Source of the DNA: Armatimonadota bacterium
Lineage (GTDB): Bacteria; Armatimonadota; JAAZEB01
NCBI GenBank assembly: GCA_012512265.1
Contig: JAAZEM010000175.1
Coordinates: 1-32,145, forward strand
Reading direction: 5' to 3'
DNA: 32,145 nucleotides
Part shown: positions 1-7,602 of the stretch, piece after piece
Layout: each line of letters starts with the position of its first letter
Position numbering within the stretch: position 1 is the stretch's first letter
Translations under genes and position numbers: made by a program
The notes under the pieces: model-generated
What the model saw: only the letters and a program-made list of their open reading frames with translations
Told to the model about the DNA's origin: nothing
Databases searched by the model: none

Positions 1-656
1 CCGGCTACTATCGGGACTGGGGAACGAGCATGAAGCGCCAGCAAGAGGAGTTCGCGGGGATGGGCCTGGCCGTGATACTCGCGGTGTTGCTCATCTACAT
101 GCTCCTCGCCGCGCAGTTCGAGTCGTTCGTGCATCCCCTGACGATCCTCGCCTCCGTTCCGCTCTCGGCAATCGGCGTCGCACTCGCGCTCTTCCTGACG
201 GGTCGGTCATTCGGGCTGACCGCGTTCATCGGCCTGCTGATGCTGGTGGGAATCGTGGTCAAGAACGGCATTCTGCTGATCGACTACACGAACATCCTGC
301 GGCATCGCGGCATGGATCGCGACACCGCCGTGCTCACAGCCGGACCGACGCGCTTGCGACCGATCCTGATGACGAGCTCCGCGTCGATCCTCGGCATGCT
401 GCCAATCGCCACCGGACTGGGCCAGGGCATGGAGATGCAGGCGCCCATGGCGACCGCCGTGATCGGGGGTCTCACGACCTCCACCTTCCTCACGCTCCTC
501 GTGGTGCCCGTGGTCTACACCCTCTTTGATGACCTGGCCAACCTGGGAGGCCGGGGTAAGCGCCGGCGAGCCAAAGCCGCAAGCCACGCGGAGGGCAACG
601 GCCACGCCCAAGCGGAGGCGACCGTGGTCACAGCACGCCCTGACGCCGCATCCTGA
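1..656 (+). CDS. RND-family efflux pump inner-membrane subunit, C-terminal part (gene cut by window start)
   Basis: The gene runs in from the left edge: the frame is open from base 3 (GYYRDWG...), before the first ATG at 30, so that ATG is internal. About 217 residues are visible. They match the last transmembrane block of AcrB/HAE1-type RND pumps: helices around GLAVILAVLLIYMLLAAQ, the AAQFESFVHPLTIL signature, the GIVVKNGILLIDYTN helix, the TRLRPILMT segment, and a final helix ending in VVPVVYTLFDDL. Such pumps are proton-driven exporters that work as trimers in the inner membrane with an adaptor and an outer-membrane channel. The polar tail after the last helix is about 35 residues, rich in Ala, Arg and His, and not part of the conserved domain. 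A TolC-like gene begins 20 bases later, consistent with one tripartite system. Family assignment is secure; the substrate is unknown. Confidence 0.93.
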   Translation, partial: GYYRDWGTSMKRQQEEFAGMGLAVILAVLLIYMLLAAQFESFVHPLTILASVPLSAIGVALALFLTGRSFGLTAFIGLLMLVGIVVKNGILLIDYTNILRHRGMDRDTAVLTAGPTRLRPILMTSSASILGMLPIATGLGQGMEMQAPMATAVIGGLTTSTFLTLLVVPVVYTLFDDLANLGGRGKRRRAKAASHAEGNGHAQAEATVVTARPDAAS

Positions 657-676
657 CACGAACCGCTGCTGGAGAG

Positions 677-2107
677 ATGCCTGACGATACCATGTCCAAT
701 CGAACAGTGACCAACACCCTGACACGGAGCCTGCTGACGCTGGCCCTCGCCGGCGCCGCGTCGGGCACGGCCTGGGCGCAGCTCACGCCCCCCATCTCGC
801 CAAAGACGCGCGAGACGCCGCTGCCCCCCGCGGTCACGCTCCCCGCGCCAGCCGAGATCCCGGAGGAGCTGCGCGAGCGCTCGCTGACCGCGGCCGATGC
901 CGCACGGATCGCCCTGCGCCAGCACAACACCGTTGCAGCCGCTCGCGCCAGCATCACACAGCTGGAGGGGAGAACCCGCCAGGCGCGCGCCTCTCTCAAG
1001 CCAACGCTCTCGGTGGGCGCGGGCTATACCCGGTCCGACCAGTTCCTCTCCGGCTCATCCCGGAGCAGCGGCCCATCCGGATCGGTCTCCACCTCCACCG
1101 GGATGCAGGCCTCCGTCAGTCTGCGCCAGCTCCTTTTCGACCGCAACCACTCGCGCGACCTGGTGCGCCAGGCGGAGGCTCAGGAAGACGCGGCCGAGCG
1201 AACTCTGGCGCGCACCGAGGCCGATCTCGTGCTTCAGGTGAAGCAGGCGTTCTACACCTATGTTCAAAACATGCGCCTGGTTCAGATTCACGAGACGAAC
1301 CTGCGTAACCAGCAGCAGCACCTGGCACAGGCGCAGGCCCGGCTGCAAGCGGGCGTTGGCCTGCCCCTGGATGTCGTCCGCGCCGAGGCGGCTGTCTCCG
1401 AGGCGACGCTGAACCTCCAGGTCGCCCGCAACAACGCCTCAACGGCGCGTGTGTCCCTGGCGCTGCTGATGGGCATCGACCCGCGAACGCCGATTGAAGT
1501 GGCAGAGAGCGAGGAGCCGGCTCCGCCGGCGGAAGATCTGGAGAGTCTGGTGCAACTGGCAATAGCCCAACGGCCGGAGCTCGGCCAGGCCGAAGCCACG
1601 CGCGCAGCCGCCATCCACGCCCTGGATGCAGCCAGGAGCACCGACGCGCCCACGGTGGCCGCCACTGCTGGCGTCGCGGCGCGCGGGGTCAGCACTCCAC
1701 CGCTGAACCTCTTCCTGAGCGTGGGGATCCAGGTGCAGTGGAGCCCCTTCGATGGCGGGGTGAAGGATGGCCGCGTCCAAGAGGCCCAGGCCAGCATTCA
1801 GGCAGCCGAGGCGCAGCTTGAGGGCACGCGGCGCACCATCATCGCGGATGTTTCGCAGGCCTACCTCAACCTGCGCACCGCGGAGCAGCGCGTGGTGACT
1901 GCCGACGCGGGGATCGCCAACGCGGAAGAGGCTCTGCGCCTGGCAACCGGGCGCTACAACGCCGGTCTGGGTACCTTCCTCGATGTTCTCGATGCCCAGG
2001 CGGCCCTGCTGACGGCGCGCACCCAGCGCGTCAACGCCGAGGTGGCAGTCGCGCAGGCGCGTGCCGCCCTTGCCCGCGCCATTGGCACCCCTCTGGACGA
2101 GGAGTAG
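677..2107 (+). CDS. TolC-like outer-membrane efflux channel protein
   Basis: This 476-residue protein is typical in length for the outer membrane efflux protein (OEP/TolC) family. A signal peptide is visible (SLLTLALAGAASGTAWA, likely cut before QLTPP). It is followed by two long alpha-helical halves rich in Ala, Gln and Glu, as expected for the duplicated OEP domain (roughly residues 65-270 and 285-470). The ends of the two halves show the family pattern, for example VGLPLDVVRAEAAV and LGTFLDVLDAQAAL. It should form the trimeric channel that docks with the pump encoded just upstream. The start is uncertain: ATG at 677 has GGAGAG almost touching it, while the in-frame ATG at 692 lies about 15 bases beyond that motif and gives a more usual signal peptide. 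A convergent gene ends at 2149. Only a short GC-rich inverted repeat (2107-2123) lies between them, without a T-run. Confidence 0.93.
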   Translation: MPDDTMSNRTVTNTLTRSLLTLALAGAASGTAWAQLTPPISPKTRETPLPPAVTLPAPAEIPEELRERSLTAADAARIALRQHNTVAAARASITQLEGRTRQARASLKPTLSVGAGYTRSDQFLSGSSRSSGPSGSVSTSTGMQASVSLRQLLFDRNHSRDLVRQAEAQEDAAERTLARTEADLVLQVKQAFYTYVQNMRLVQIHETNLRNQQQHLAQAQARLQAGVGLPLDVVRAEAAVSEATLNLQVARNNASTARVSLALLMGIDPRTPIEVAESEEPAPPAEDLESLVQLAIAQRPELGQAEATRAAAIHALDAARSTDAPTVAATAGVAARGVSTPPLNLFLSVGIQVQWSPFDGGVKDGRVQEAQASIQAAEAQLEGTRRTIIADVSQAYLNLRTAEQRVVTADAGIANAEEALRLATGRYNAGLGTFLDVLDAQAALLTARTQRVNAEVAVAQARAALARAIGTPLDEE

Positions 2108-2148
2108 CCCGCCCTGGCCGGGCGCGGGCAGCACGCGCAAGATAACAC

Positions 2149-3753
2149 CTACGCCTGCCTGGCATCCAGCCGGGCCAGCAGGTCGGCGCGCCGGCGACTG
2201 ATCCAGGCGGTTTCGCGTGGGAAGTTGGCGTAATCCTTCAGGTCAAAGAGAAGCGGGTGGTCCGGATCCAGCCCCGCTGCCTGCAGAAGCGCGTAGTCTT
2301 GAAGGCTTTCGGCGAAGACCTCCCACCGCAGGGAGTCGACCGGACCCTCCTTCCCGGGGTAGACCATAAAGGGGTCTCCATGCGCCCAACCGGGCCAGGC
2401 CAGGCCATCGGTCACGGTGTAGGGGTCGATCAGCTCCTGCGTCTGGCTCTTGTACCAGTAGTTGTAGCCCCAGTGCAGGAAGCCACGCGCGCGCAGGCGG
2501 TAGAGGAGCCAGCCGGTCATGCGCACCTTCACCAGGGGGGTATCAAGCAAGCGGTTCAGGAAGCGGCCGCGCGGGCCACAGCAGAAGTAGGCCCACGCCG
2601 GGAAGCCCTCGGCGACAAACTCGGGCGCCCGCGAGATGGAGGGGATCGGCGTGTCGGTGAGGCCAACTCGCGCGAAGCTGATCTCGCTCAACGCGTCCAT
2701 CACGCGCATCCAGGGAGCCAACTCGCGTATGAGCTCGCGTGCCGCGCGGTAGTTCGCCAGGTGCTCCTCGCCGTGCGGCTCGTCGGAGAGGTGGAAGAAG
2801 CTGCTCTCCATCAGCCCCTCCACCGTCAGAAAACGCTCGAACTCGGGGAGGAATTGCGCCAGGAAGTCGCGGTACGTCTGCGAAGTGGCCCCTGTCTCCG
2901 GATCCCACAGAAGCTTCCGCTCGCGCCCCTGGCCCTCATAGATGCGGATCGCATGTTGCACGCCCCACTGCGTGAAGAGGTGGGTCCATTCGAAGCGCTT
3001 CAGGCCGTGTGACTTCGCGGCGGCGATCCAACGGCGCACATCGCGCCAGTCGAAGAGGTAGCGCTCTCCCTCCTGGCGCACATCGAGGAGCTGCGTCGGG
3101 CGCTTCACCCCATCGAGCGGGGGCGTGAAGACCGGCACGTAGATCGTATCCTGGCCATGCGCCACCACGTCGGCGAGGTACGCGTCGAGGATCCGCCAGA
3201 GGCCTTCCTCCCACGGCTCCACCTTGTAGTAATCCATCAGCGCGTCGGCATAGAACCAGTGCGTCACCGGAAAATCGCGTCGCGCCGGAAGCAACGCCGG
3301 GTGGATCGTGAGCGTCGCCGTGAGCGTGGTGGGCGTCTCACCCTCCGGCGTGAGGGTCACGCGCACCTCATGCGTTCCTGGATGGGCGTCCGCACCCACC
3401 AGGAGGGTGATCCAGAAGGCGTTCGACTCATAAGGGCCGGCGTGGATCGTGGTTTCCGGGAAGAGCGGGTCGGGTACGTAGCCGGGAAGGTGCCCGACGC
3501 CGTCCGCGTCGTCCGGCGGCACCTGTGTCGAAAAGTGCGGCATCGGCACGAAGCCGACGCGGCGCACCAGCGGCTGCACGCCATCGGGTGCCTCGACCGT
3601 CGCCGTCACCCTGCGCTCCTGGGCTTCGCGCCGGAACGCCACCTGGAACGAGACGCGCTCGCCACGCGCCGCCTCCAACGCCAGGGAAGAGCAGGCCTCC
3701 GCCTCGGAACGGGGATAGATGCGCTTCAGGGAAGAAGAGAGCCAGGATTGCAT
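2149..3753 (-). CDS. DUF4091-type glycoside hydrolase-like protein, cytoplasmic
   Basis: The protein has 534 residues from ATG at 3753, chosen because upstream codons are low-complexity and GGAG lies about 11 bases before this ATG. The N-terminal ~155 residues look like a beta-sandwich (alternating strands, TATLTIHP end). They are followed by a TIM-barrel-like region with the typical HWFYADALMDYY entry and a DIYVPVFTPP-like strand (here DTIYVPVFTPP). The SDEPH motif at residues 323-327 is the signature of the DUF4091 family, whose members are predicted glycosidases. The C-terminal third, with HWGYNYW and DGLAWPGW-type aromatic motifs, corresponds to DUF4091 itself. There is no signal peptide, so it probably acts on imported sugars. 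It is followed by no partner in its direction and ends facing the tolC-like gene. The substrate is unknown; the catalytic role of Glu325 is an inference from the motif. Confidence 0.85.
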   Translation of the reverse strand: MQSWLSSSLKRIYPRSEAEACSSLALEAARGERVSFQVAFRREAQERRVTATVEAPDGVQPLVRRVGFVPMPHFSTQVPPDDADGVGHLPGYVPDPLFPETTIHAGPYESNAFWITLLVGADAHPGTHEVRVTLTPEGETPTTLTATLTIHPALLPARRDFPVTHWFYADALMDYYKVEPWEEGLWRILDAYLADVVAHGQDTIYVPVFTPPLDGVKRPTQLLDVRQEGERYLFDWRDVRRWIAAAKSHGLKRFEWTHLFTQWGVQHAIRIYEGQGRERKLLWDPETGATSQTYRDFLAQFLPEFERFLTVEGLMESSFFHLSDEPHGEEHLANYRAARELIRELAPWMRVMDALSEISFARVGLTDTPIPSISRAPEFVAEGFPAWAYFCCGPRGRFLNRLLDTPLVKVRMTGWLLYRLRARGFLHWGYNYWYKSQTQELIDPYTVTDGLAWPGWAHGDPFMVYPGKEGPVDSLRWEVFAESLQDYALLQAAGLDPDHPLLFDLKDYANFPRETAWISRRRADLLARLDARQA

Positions 3754-4090
3754 CGTCTGAGTGTCTCCAAATGCCAGTCGTGGGAAATGGGGCGAGCGAC
3801 AGGGGCAGCGCGCGGGCGCTCCAGCCACCCACCTCTCCAGTGCCCGCCGCGCAAGGGCAGCAAGCAACCATAAAGATGCTTCGCGCCAGCGCCGGGCGTT
3901 CCCTGCCACCGGCGTGGCGCGCGCATAGGCACTGCCGGAAAGGCCGGAGGGGAGTTAGTCTAGACGCGCGATGGCACCGGGTAGCGCGGCGCGTCTCCGC
4001 GCTACCCGGCAGTCAGGAGCGCCCTCGATAGAGAGAGACAGAACGGGCCGAGGTCACCTAGCGTCGCGCGCGTATCGCGGCGTGAGAGCG
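3754..4090. other. 337-base intergenic region between two minus-strand genes
   Basis: No credible gene is seen; the small open frames here have no recognisable sequence. The only clear structure is the perfect 13-base inverted repeat at 3977-4009, listed separately. I looked for a promoter for the DUF4091 gene on the minus strand and found no convincing -35/-10 pair. Confidence 0.6.
3977..4009. repeat. Perfect 13-bp inverted repeat (hairpin), possible terminator or REP-like unit
   Basis: CCGGGTAGCGCGG (3977-3989) and its exact reverse complement (3997-4009) are separated by 7 bases. It lies about 80 bases downstream of the stop of the ceramidase-like gene (minus strand) and upstream of the DUF4091 gene. 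There is no T-run on either side, so it is not a classical intrinsic terminator. It could stabilise the 3' end of the upstream message or be a dispersed palindromic repeat. Confidence 0.7.
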
Positions 4091-5392
4091 TCACGCTTCG
4101 CCGAGGGCTTCGTGAATCGCGGCATGGACCTGATCCTCGGTTTCGGGAACAAACGGCCCGGTGCGCCGGTGGTATTGCTGAGCGAACCACACCTCGTAGC
4201 CGCCTTCCGGGATCTGCCGGCGCACGGGCACGTAGCCAACAACGCCGTTCGTATAGCCGGCCACGAGCACGTTCTCGAAGCGCGGGCGCAGCTCGCGCTT
4301 CAGGCGCAGGCCGTGCTCCACCGTGATCTCGCCCGCGAGCGCGACCATCGCCAGTGACCGCCCGAAGCGGACCGTCTCGATCTCGAACGGCACCAGCGGC
4401 ACCACCGGATCGCCTGCATCCATGCGGTCGAGGAGGTAGCGCGCCCACTCGCGGACGAACTCGCGCCCATCCGAGAGGCTCCGCTGCACCAGTTCGAGAT
4501 CCATCAGCTCGGTGCGCAGCTCCAGGATGCGCTGGGCGAGGGCAATCGGCCCTTCCACGGGGCGCATCTCGCCCTGCTCGCGAACCCGGGCGACGGCGGC
4601 ACCCAGCTGGTCGCCGAGGGCGCGGACCTCGTCCACCTCCAGCGAGCGGAAGCCACCTGACTGGGGATCGATGGCATACGGCTTCTGGTCCGCGCCACAC
4701 CCCTGGATGAAGGCGGTGGTGACCCCTGGGAAGCGCCGGGCCAAGTAGTCGCGCGCGAAACCGGGGTAGTCGGGGCCGATGAGGAGCCCGCCGCGGCTGG
4801 TGGGATGGCAGGCGTAGCTGAAGATCAGGCCGCGCAGCTCGCCCGCGGGCGTCTCGATGGCGAGGACGGGCACCTCGTGGTCATGCGGCGCGTCGAGGGA
4901 GGGCTTCCACTCCACGCCCCCCTTCCCGTCCGGCTTCCGGCGCGAGGCGGCGAAGGTACAGGCGCCGGAGCCAAAGCGAAGCCGCGCCTCGGAACGGCTC
5001 TCCCACGCCCGCGTGGCACACTCCGCCATGGCGCTGACGGCGCGCTCCAGGTAGTCGTAGTCGAGAGGGCCAAACCGTCGCTCGTCCTGCTCCCGGATGC
5101 ATGGGCCGCAGTGGGTGTGGCTGCCGCAAAGGATGTACCGCTCCTCCGGCAGGCCAATCGCCTCGCGCAACCGGGCGCGCATCATCGGCGCCCGGTCGTA
5201 GAACCCGAGCCAGTCCGCGCAGAGGAGGACAAAAGGCGTCGCACCGTCGTCGATCGCGATGGCAGTTGCTTCCAGCGAGCGGTAGATCCCCGTCGAGGGC
5301 TCGGTGCGGGCCGCGAACCCCGAGAGCTTGATCCCCACGGGCGGGGTGATGTCCGTTGTGGCCAAGCCGACGCGATAGGTATCAGGAGCCAT
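4091..5392 (-). CDS. Neutral ceramidase-fold hydrolase (N-terminal domain type), non-secreted
   Basis: The protein has 433 residues. ATG at 5392 is preceded by GGAGGG with 6-base spacing, and the protein there begins MAPDTYRVGLATTDITPP, the usual opening of this family; the open frame further upstream is not family-like. It keeps the metal-site pattern of neutral/alkaline ceramidases: SHTHCGP with His92 and His94, ACHPTS with His196, and QGCGADQKP near 230-238. Known neutral ceramidases are secreted or membrane enzymes of about 650 residues or more with a C-terminal Ig-like domain. This one lacks both the signal peptide and that domain. Proteins of this short type are often found beside sugar-use genes, so hydrolysis of ceramide should not be assumed. 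It follows the EamA transporter gene by 142 bases on the same strand. The fold is well supported; the substrate is unknown. Confidence 0.85.
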   Translation of the reverse strand: MAPDTYRVGLATTDITPPVGIKLSGFAARTEPSTGIYRSLEATAIAIDDGATPFVLLCADWLGFYDRAPMMRARLREAIGLPEERYILCGSHTHCGPCIREQDERRFGPLDYDYLERAVSAMAECATRAWESRSEARLRFGSGACTFAASRRKPDGKGGVEWKPSLDAPHDHEVPVLAIETPAGELRGLIFSYACHPTSRGGLLIGPDYPGFARDYLARRFPGVTTAFIQGCGADQKPYAIDPQSGGFRSLEVDEVRALGDQLGAAVARVREQGEMRPVEGPIALAQRILELRTELMDLELVQRSLSDGREFVREWARYLLDRMDAGDPVVPLVPFEIETVRFGRSLAMVALAGEITVEHGLRLKRELRPRFENVLVAGYTNGVVGYVPVRRQIPEGGYEVWFAQQYHRRTGPFVPETEDQVHAAIHEALGEA

Positions 5393-5534
5393 CAGTTCCC
5401 TCCGTTCCAGCTCTGCCTTCAATTCCTCGTCCACCGACCCGATCTCCTTCACGTTCGTGAAACACGCGGAACTCAGACGCGCGTGCCCAACCCATCCGTG
5501 TCCGCCCCCTTCATCCGTGGTATGGACCCAGCCA

Positions 5535-6446
5535 TCAGCCGGTAGCACCCTCGCGCGGGTGCTCTGGGCGAGAGGTGAGCGCGATCCCGCTGGAAACCAG
5601 CACCAGGCCGATGATGAAGCACAGCCCGATCCGCTCATCCAACAGGGGCCAGGCCAGCACAGCGGTGCCGATGGGAGCCAGGTATTGCGTGGGTGCGAGT
5701 GCCGCCGCGTCGACCAGCGCGAGTGCGCGATACCACAGGGCAAACGCGACCGCGGTGGGAATCACGCCGAGATAAACCACGTAGAGGGCTGCCTGCCACG
5801 AGAGAGCGCCCGGCCACGCGGCGGCGCCCAGGAACGGCAGGAGTAAGAGCGTGCCCCACAGCATTGCCACGGTCGTGGTGAGAAGCCCGCCGTAGCGCTG
5901 GACCACGCCCTTCCCGAGGAGCGTGTAGGCTGCCCAGACGAGCGCCGCGCCCGCCGCCAGAAGAATCCCGGCCAGGTCGCGGCTTCCGGCAAAGGACGGC
6001 CCCTCCGCTTCACATCCCACCGCGACCAGCGCAATCCCGGCCAGACCCAGAAATACCCCGCTCAGGCGCCGGGCCGTGAGCCGCTCGCCGATCAACGGGG
6101 AGAGGAGGACGATAAAGATCGGGTTGGCATTCATGACCAGACTGACGTTCACCGCGGCCGTCAGTTTGGTCGCGAGAGCGCCCAAGAGGCCCATCAGCGC
6201 GATCCCCATGAGCCCCAGCCAGAAAAAGGGGAGCGGGCCACGAAAGAAGACCGCCAGATCGCGCCCGCGTCCCTGAGCCGTGAGAGCGCCCGCGAGCGCC
6301 AGCCCGCCGATGGAGAAACGCGCGAAGGTTATTCCGAGAGGGTCCAGGTCGGACTCACGGTAGATGAGGCGGATCGCCACGTAGGTGGTGCCCCACAAGA
6401 GTGAAGCCACTACGCCCAGTAGAATTCCCCTGGTATGGTTGGTCAC
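5535..6446 (-). CDS. EamA/DMT-family transporter
   Basis: The protein has 303 residues with about ten hydrophobic helices in two repeated halves, each an EamA domain (roughly residues 5-140 and 155-295). The first half opens with GVVASLLWGTTYVAIRL and the second with ILLAAGAALVWAAYTLLGKG, both typical of drug/metabolite exporters of the inner membrane. I chose GTG at 6446 because AAGGGGG lies 5-6 bases upstream and the helix begins at once. A longer reading from 6575 would add a charged, non-conserved leader and run into the structured repeat at 6479-6708. That repeat ends only 32 bases before this start, so it would form the 5' leader of the message if transcription comes from upstream. The substrate cannot be told from sequence. 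Confidence 0.9.
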   Translation of the reverse strand: MTNHTRGILLGVVASLLWGTTYVAIRLIYRESDLDPLGITFARFSIGGLALAGALTAQGRGRDLAVFFRGPLPFFWLGLMGIALMGLLGALATKLTAAVNVSLVMNANPIFIVLLSPLIGERLTARRLSGVFLGLAGIALVAVGCEAEGPSFAGSRDLAGILLAAGAALVWAAYTLLGKGVVQRYGGLLTTTVAMLWGTLLLLPFLGAAAWPGALSWQAALYVVYLGVIPTAVAFALWYRALALVDAAALAPTQYLAPIGTAVLAWPLLDERIGLCFIIGLVLVSSGIALTSRPEHPREGATG

Positions 6447-6478
6447 GCGGCCCCCTTCGCGATCCGACACGCTGCTGG

Positions 6479-6708
6479 GATTCCGACATAGGGAGAAGGC
6501 CGCACGCACGCGCGGGGCTCGAAGCTCCGCGCTGCTTTCCAGCAAAGCCCTTTCAGGGCTTCTCCTCCCAGCCACCGCCGTTTTGAGACATCTGGGAGTA
6601 TCCCCAACCCAGCCCGGCAGGGCTTCGCTCGCAAGCAGCGCGGTGATTTATCGCCGCGCGACGGGTTGCACGCTGCCTCCGAGGCTTCGGATTCCCTATG
6701 TCGGAATC
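6479..6708. repeat. 230-bp hairpin-rich element closed by 16-bp inverted repeats (MITE-like or structured RNA)
   Basis: GATTCCGACATAGGGA at 6479-6494 has its exact reverse complement at 6693-6708. Inside this closing stem are further hairpins: 6511-6519 with 6523-6531 (9 pairs, one wobble); 6531-6534 with 6540-6543; 6545-6550 with 6556-6561 (6 pairs); 6565-6571 with 6592-6598 (7 pairs); 6611-6615 with 6620-6624; 6638-6647 with 6650-6659 (10 pairs, one wobble); and 6678-6682 with 6687-6691. Nearly the whole element is thus paired. It sits in the gap between the class II aldolase and EamA genes. There is no transposase and no clear target-site duplication. It may be a non-autonomous mobile or REP-type element, or a multibranched leader RNA. 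The inverted repeats are read directly; the function is inferred. Confidence 0.7.
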
Positions 6709-6743
6709 TCAGGGCACGCTGGGAGAGGGATGCCTCCCGCTCG

Positions 6744-7508
6744 CTATTTGGTAATCAGCTTGCGGCGCAGCGCCTCGTCGGGGCGCGAGTAGATCCGCGC
6801 CACATTCTCGGGGCTCATGAAGCGGGGCCCGCCGAACGCCATGGTGCCGGCGAGAACGCGGCATGACTTCACGCACATCGCAGTGATGCTCTCCACCTCG
6901 CCGGGAGTAGCACCGAGGGCGATCAGCCCGTGGTTGCGAAGGAAAATCACCTTCGGCAGAACGCCATGCCGCGCGTGGTACTCCTCGACGCCCTCGCGGA
7001 TCGCTCGCGCCAGCGGGAGGCCCGGATCGGTGTAGGGCACGAGCAGCGGTGCCACGCCACAGAGGACGATCTGGTCTGGGAAGAGGCTCCCCGCGAAAAG
7101 CTCCTCGGCGTCACGCGAGCAGAGGAGCGCGTTCACCACCGTGGGATGGGTGTGCCCAACAAAGCGCACGCCCTCCAGCCCAAGAAGCAGCGCGTGGAAA
7201 GTGGCCTCGATGGACGGCGGCGCCGCCTCGGGATCGACGGCCGCGGCGCGCAGGCCCGCCTTGATCTCCTCATCCGTCGCCGTCTCCCTCTGCAACAGCT
7301 CCATCACCGCCGGGCGGCGCACGGCGACAAACGCCTCGGGTCCGCATCCGACCAGGCTGCGCCCGCTCGCCTTGATCAGGAAGATATCGTCGTCAACCGC
7401 CGCCGAGGTGTTCCCCTCTCCCAAGATCACCAGGTCGCGCTCCGGCTCGCCCAGGCGAGCAGACATCGCTACCAGCTGTTCCAATACGCCTCGATATGCT
7501 TCGTTCAC
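6744..7508 (-). CDS. Class II aldolase/adducin family protein
   Basis: The protein has 254 residues from GTG at 7508, with GGAAG about 7 bases upstream; codons further up give an Arg/Pro-rich, non-family sequence. The fold is that of zinc-dependent class II aldolases and epimerases such as fuculose-phosphate aldolase, rhamnulose-phosphate aldolase and AraD. EGNTS (31-35) and IKASG (45-49) form the phosphate/substrate loop. HTH with His119 and His121 and RNHG with His193 supply the three zinc histidines. Glu101 may correspond to the catalytic acid, although its spacing is not typical. It acts in the cytoplasm on phosphorylated ketoses. It is the last gene of the heptose/Kdo run, 94 bases after the phosphohexomutase gene. 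It could be the partner of the ribulokinase-type gene two places upstream, but the exact reaction (cleavage or C4 epimerisation) is not determined. Confidence 0.88.
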   Translation of the reverse strand: MNEAYRGVLEQLVAMSARLGEPERDLVILGEGNTSAAVDDDIFLIKASGRSLVGCGPEAFVAVRRPAVMELLQRETATDEEIKAGLRAAAVDPEAAPPSIEATFHALLLGLEGVRFVGHTHPTVVNALLCSRDAEELFAGSLFPDQIVLCGVAPLLVPYTDPGLPLARAIREGVEEYHARHGVLPKVIFLRNHGLIALGATPGEVESITAMCVKSCRVLAGTMAFGGPRFMSPENVARIYSRPDEALRRKLITK

Positions 7509-7602
7509 CGTTGTCTTCCATTCCCTCAGGCTGCCCTCACCCGGTCCAGCCCAACCGCCACCGTCCGGACGTGACGCTCGCGGCATGCCCGGCGCTTCTC
7601 GC

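Noticed and set aside
5393-5743. Upstream extension of the ceramidase-fold gene at 4091
   Set aside because: The extension overlaps the EamA gene and has no family-like sequence. ATG at 5392 has an ideal ribosome site and the usual N terminus.
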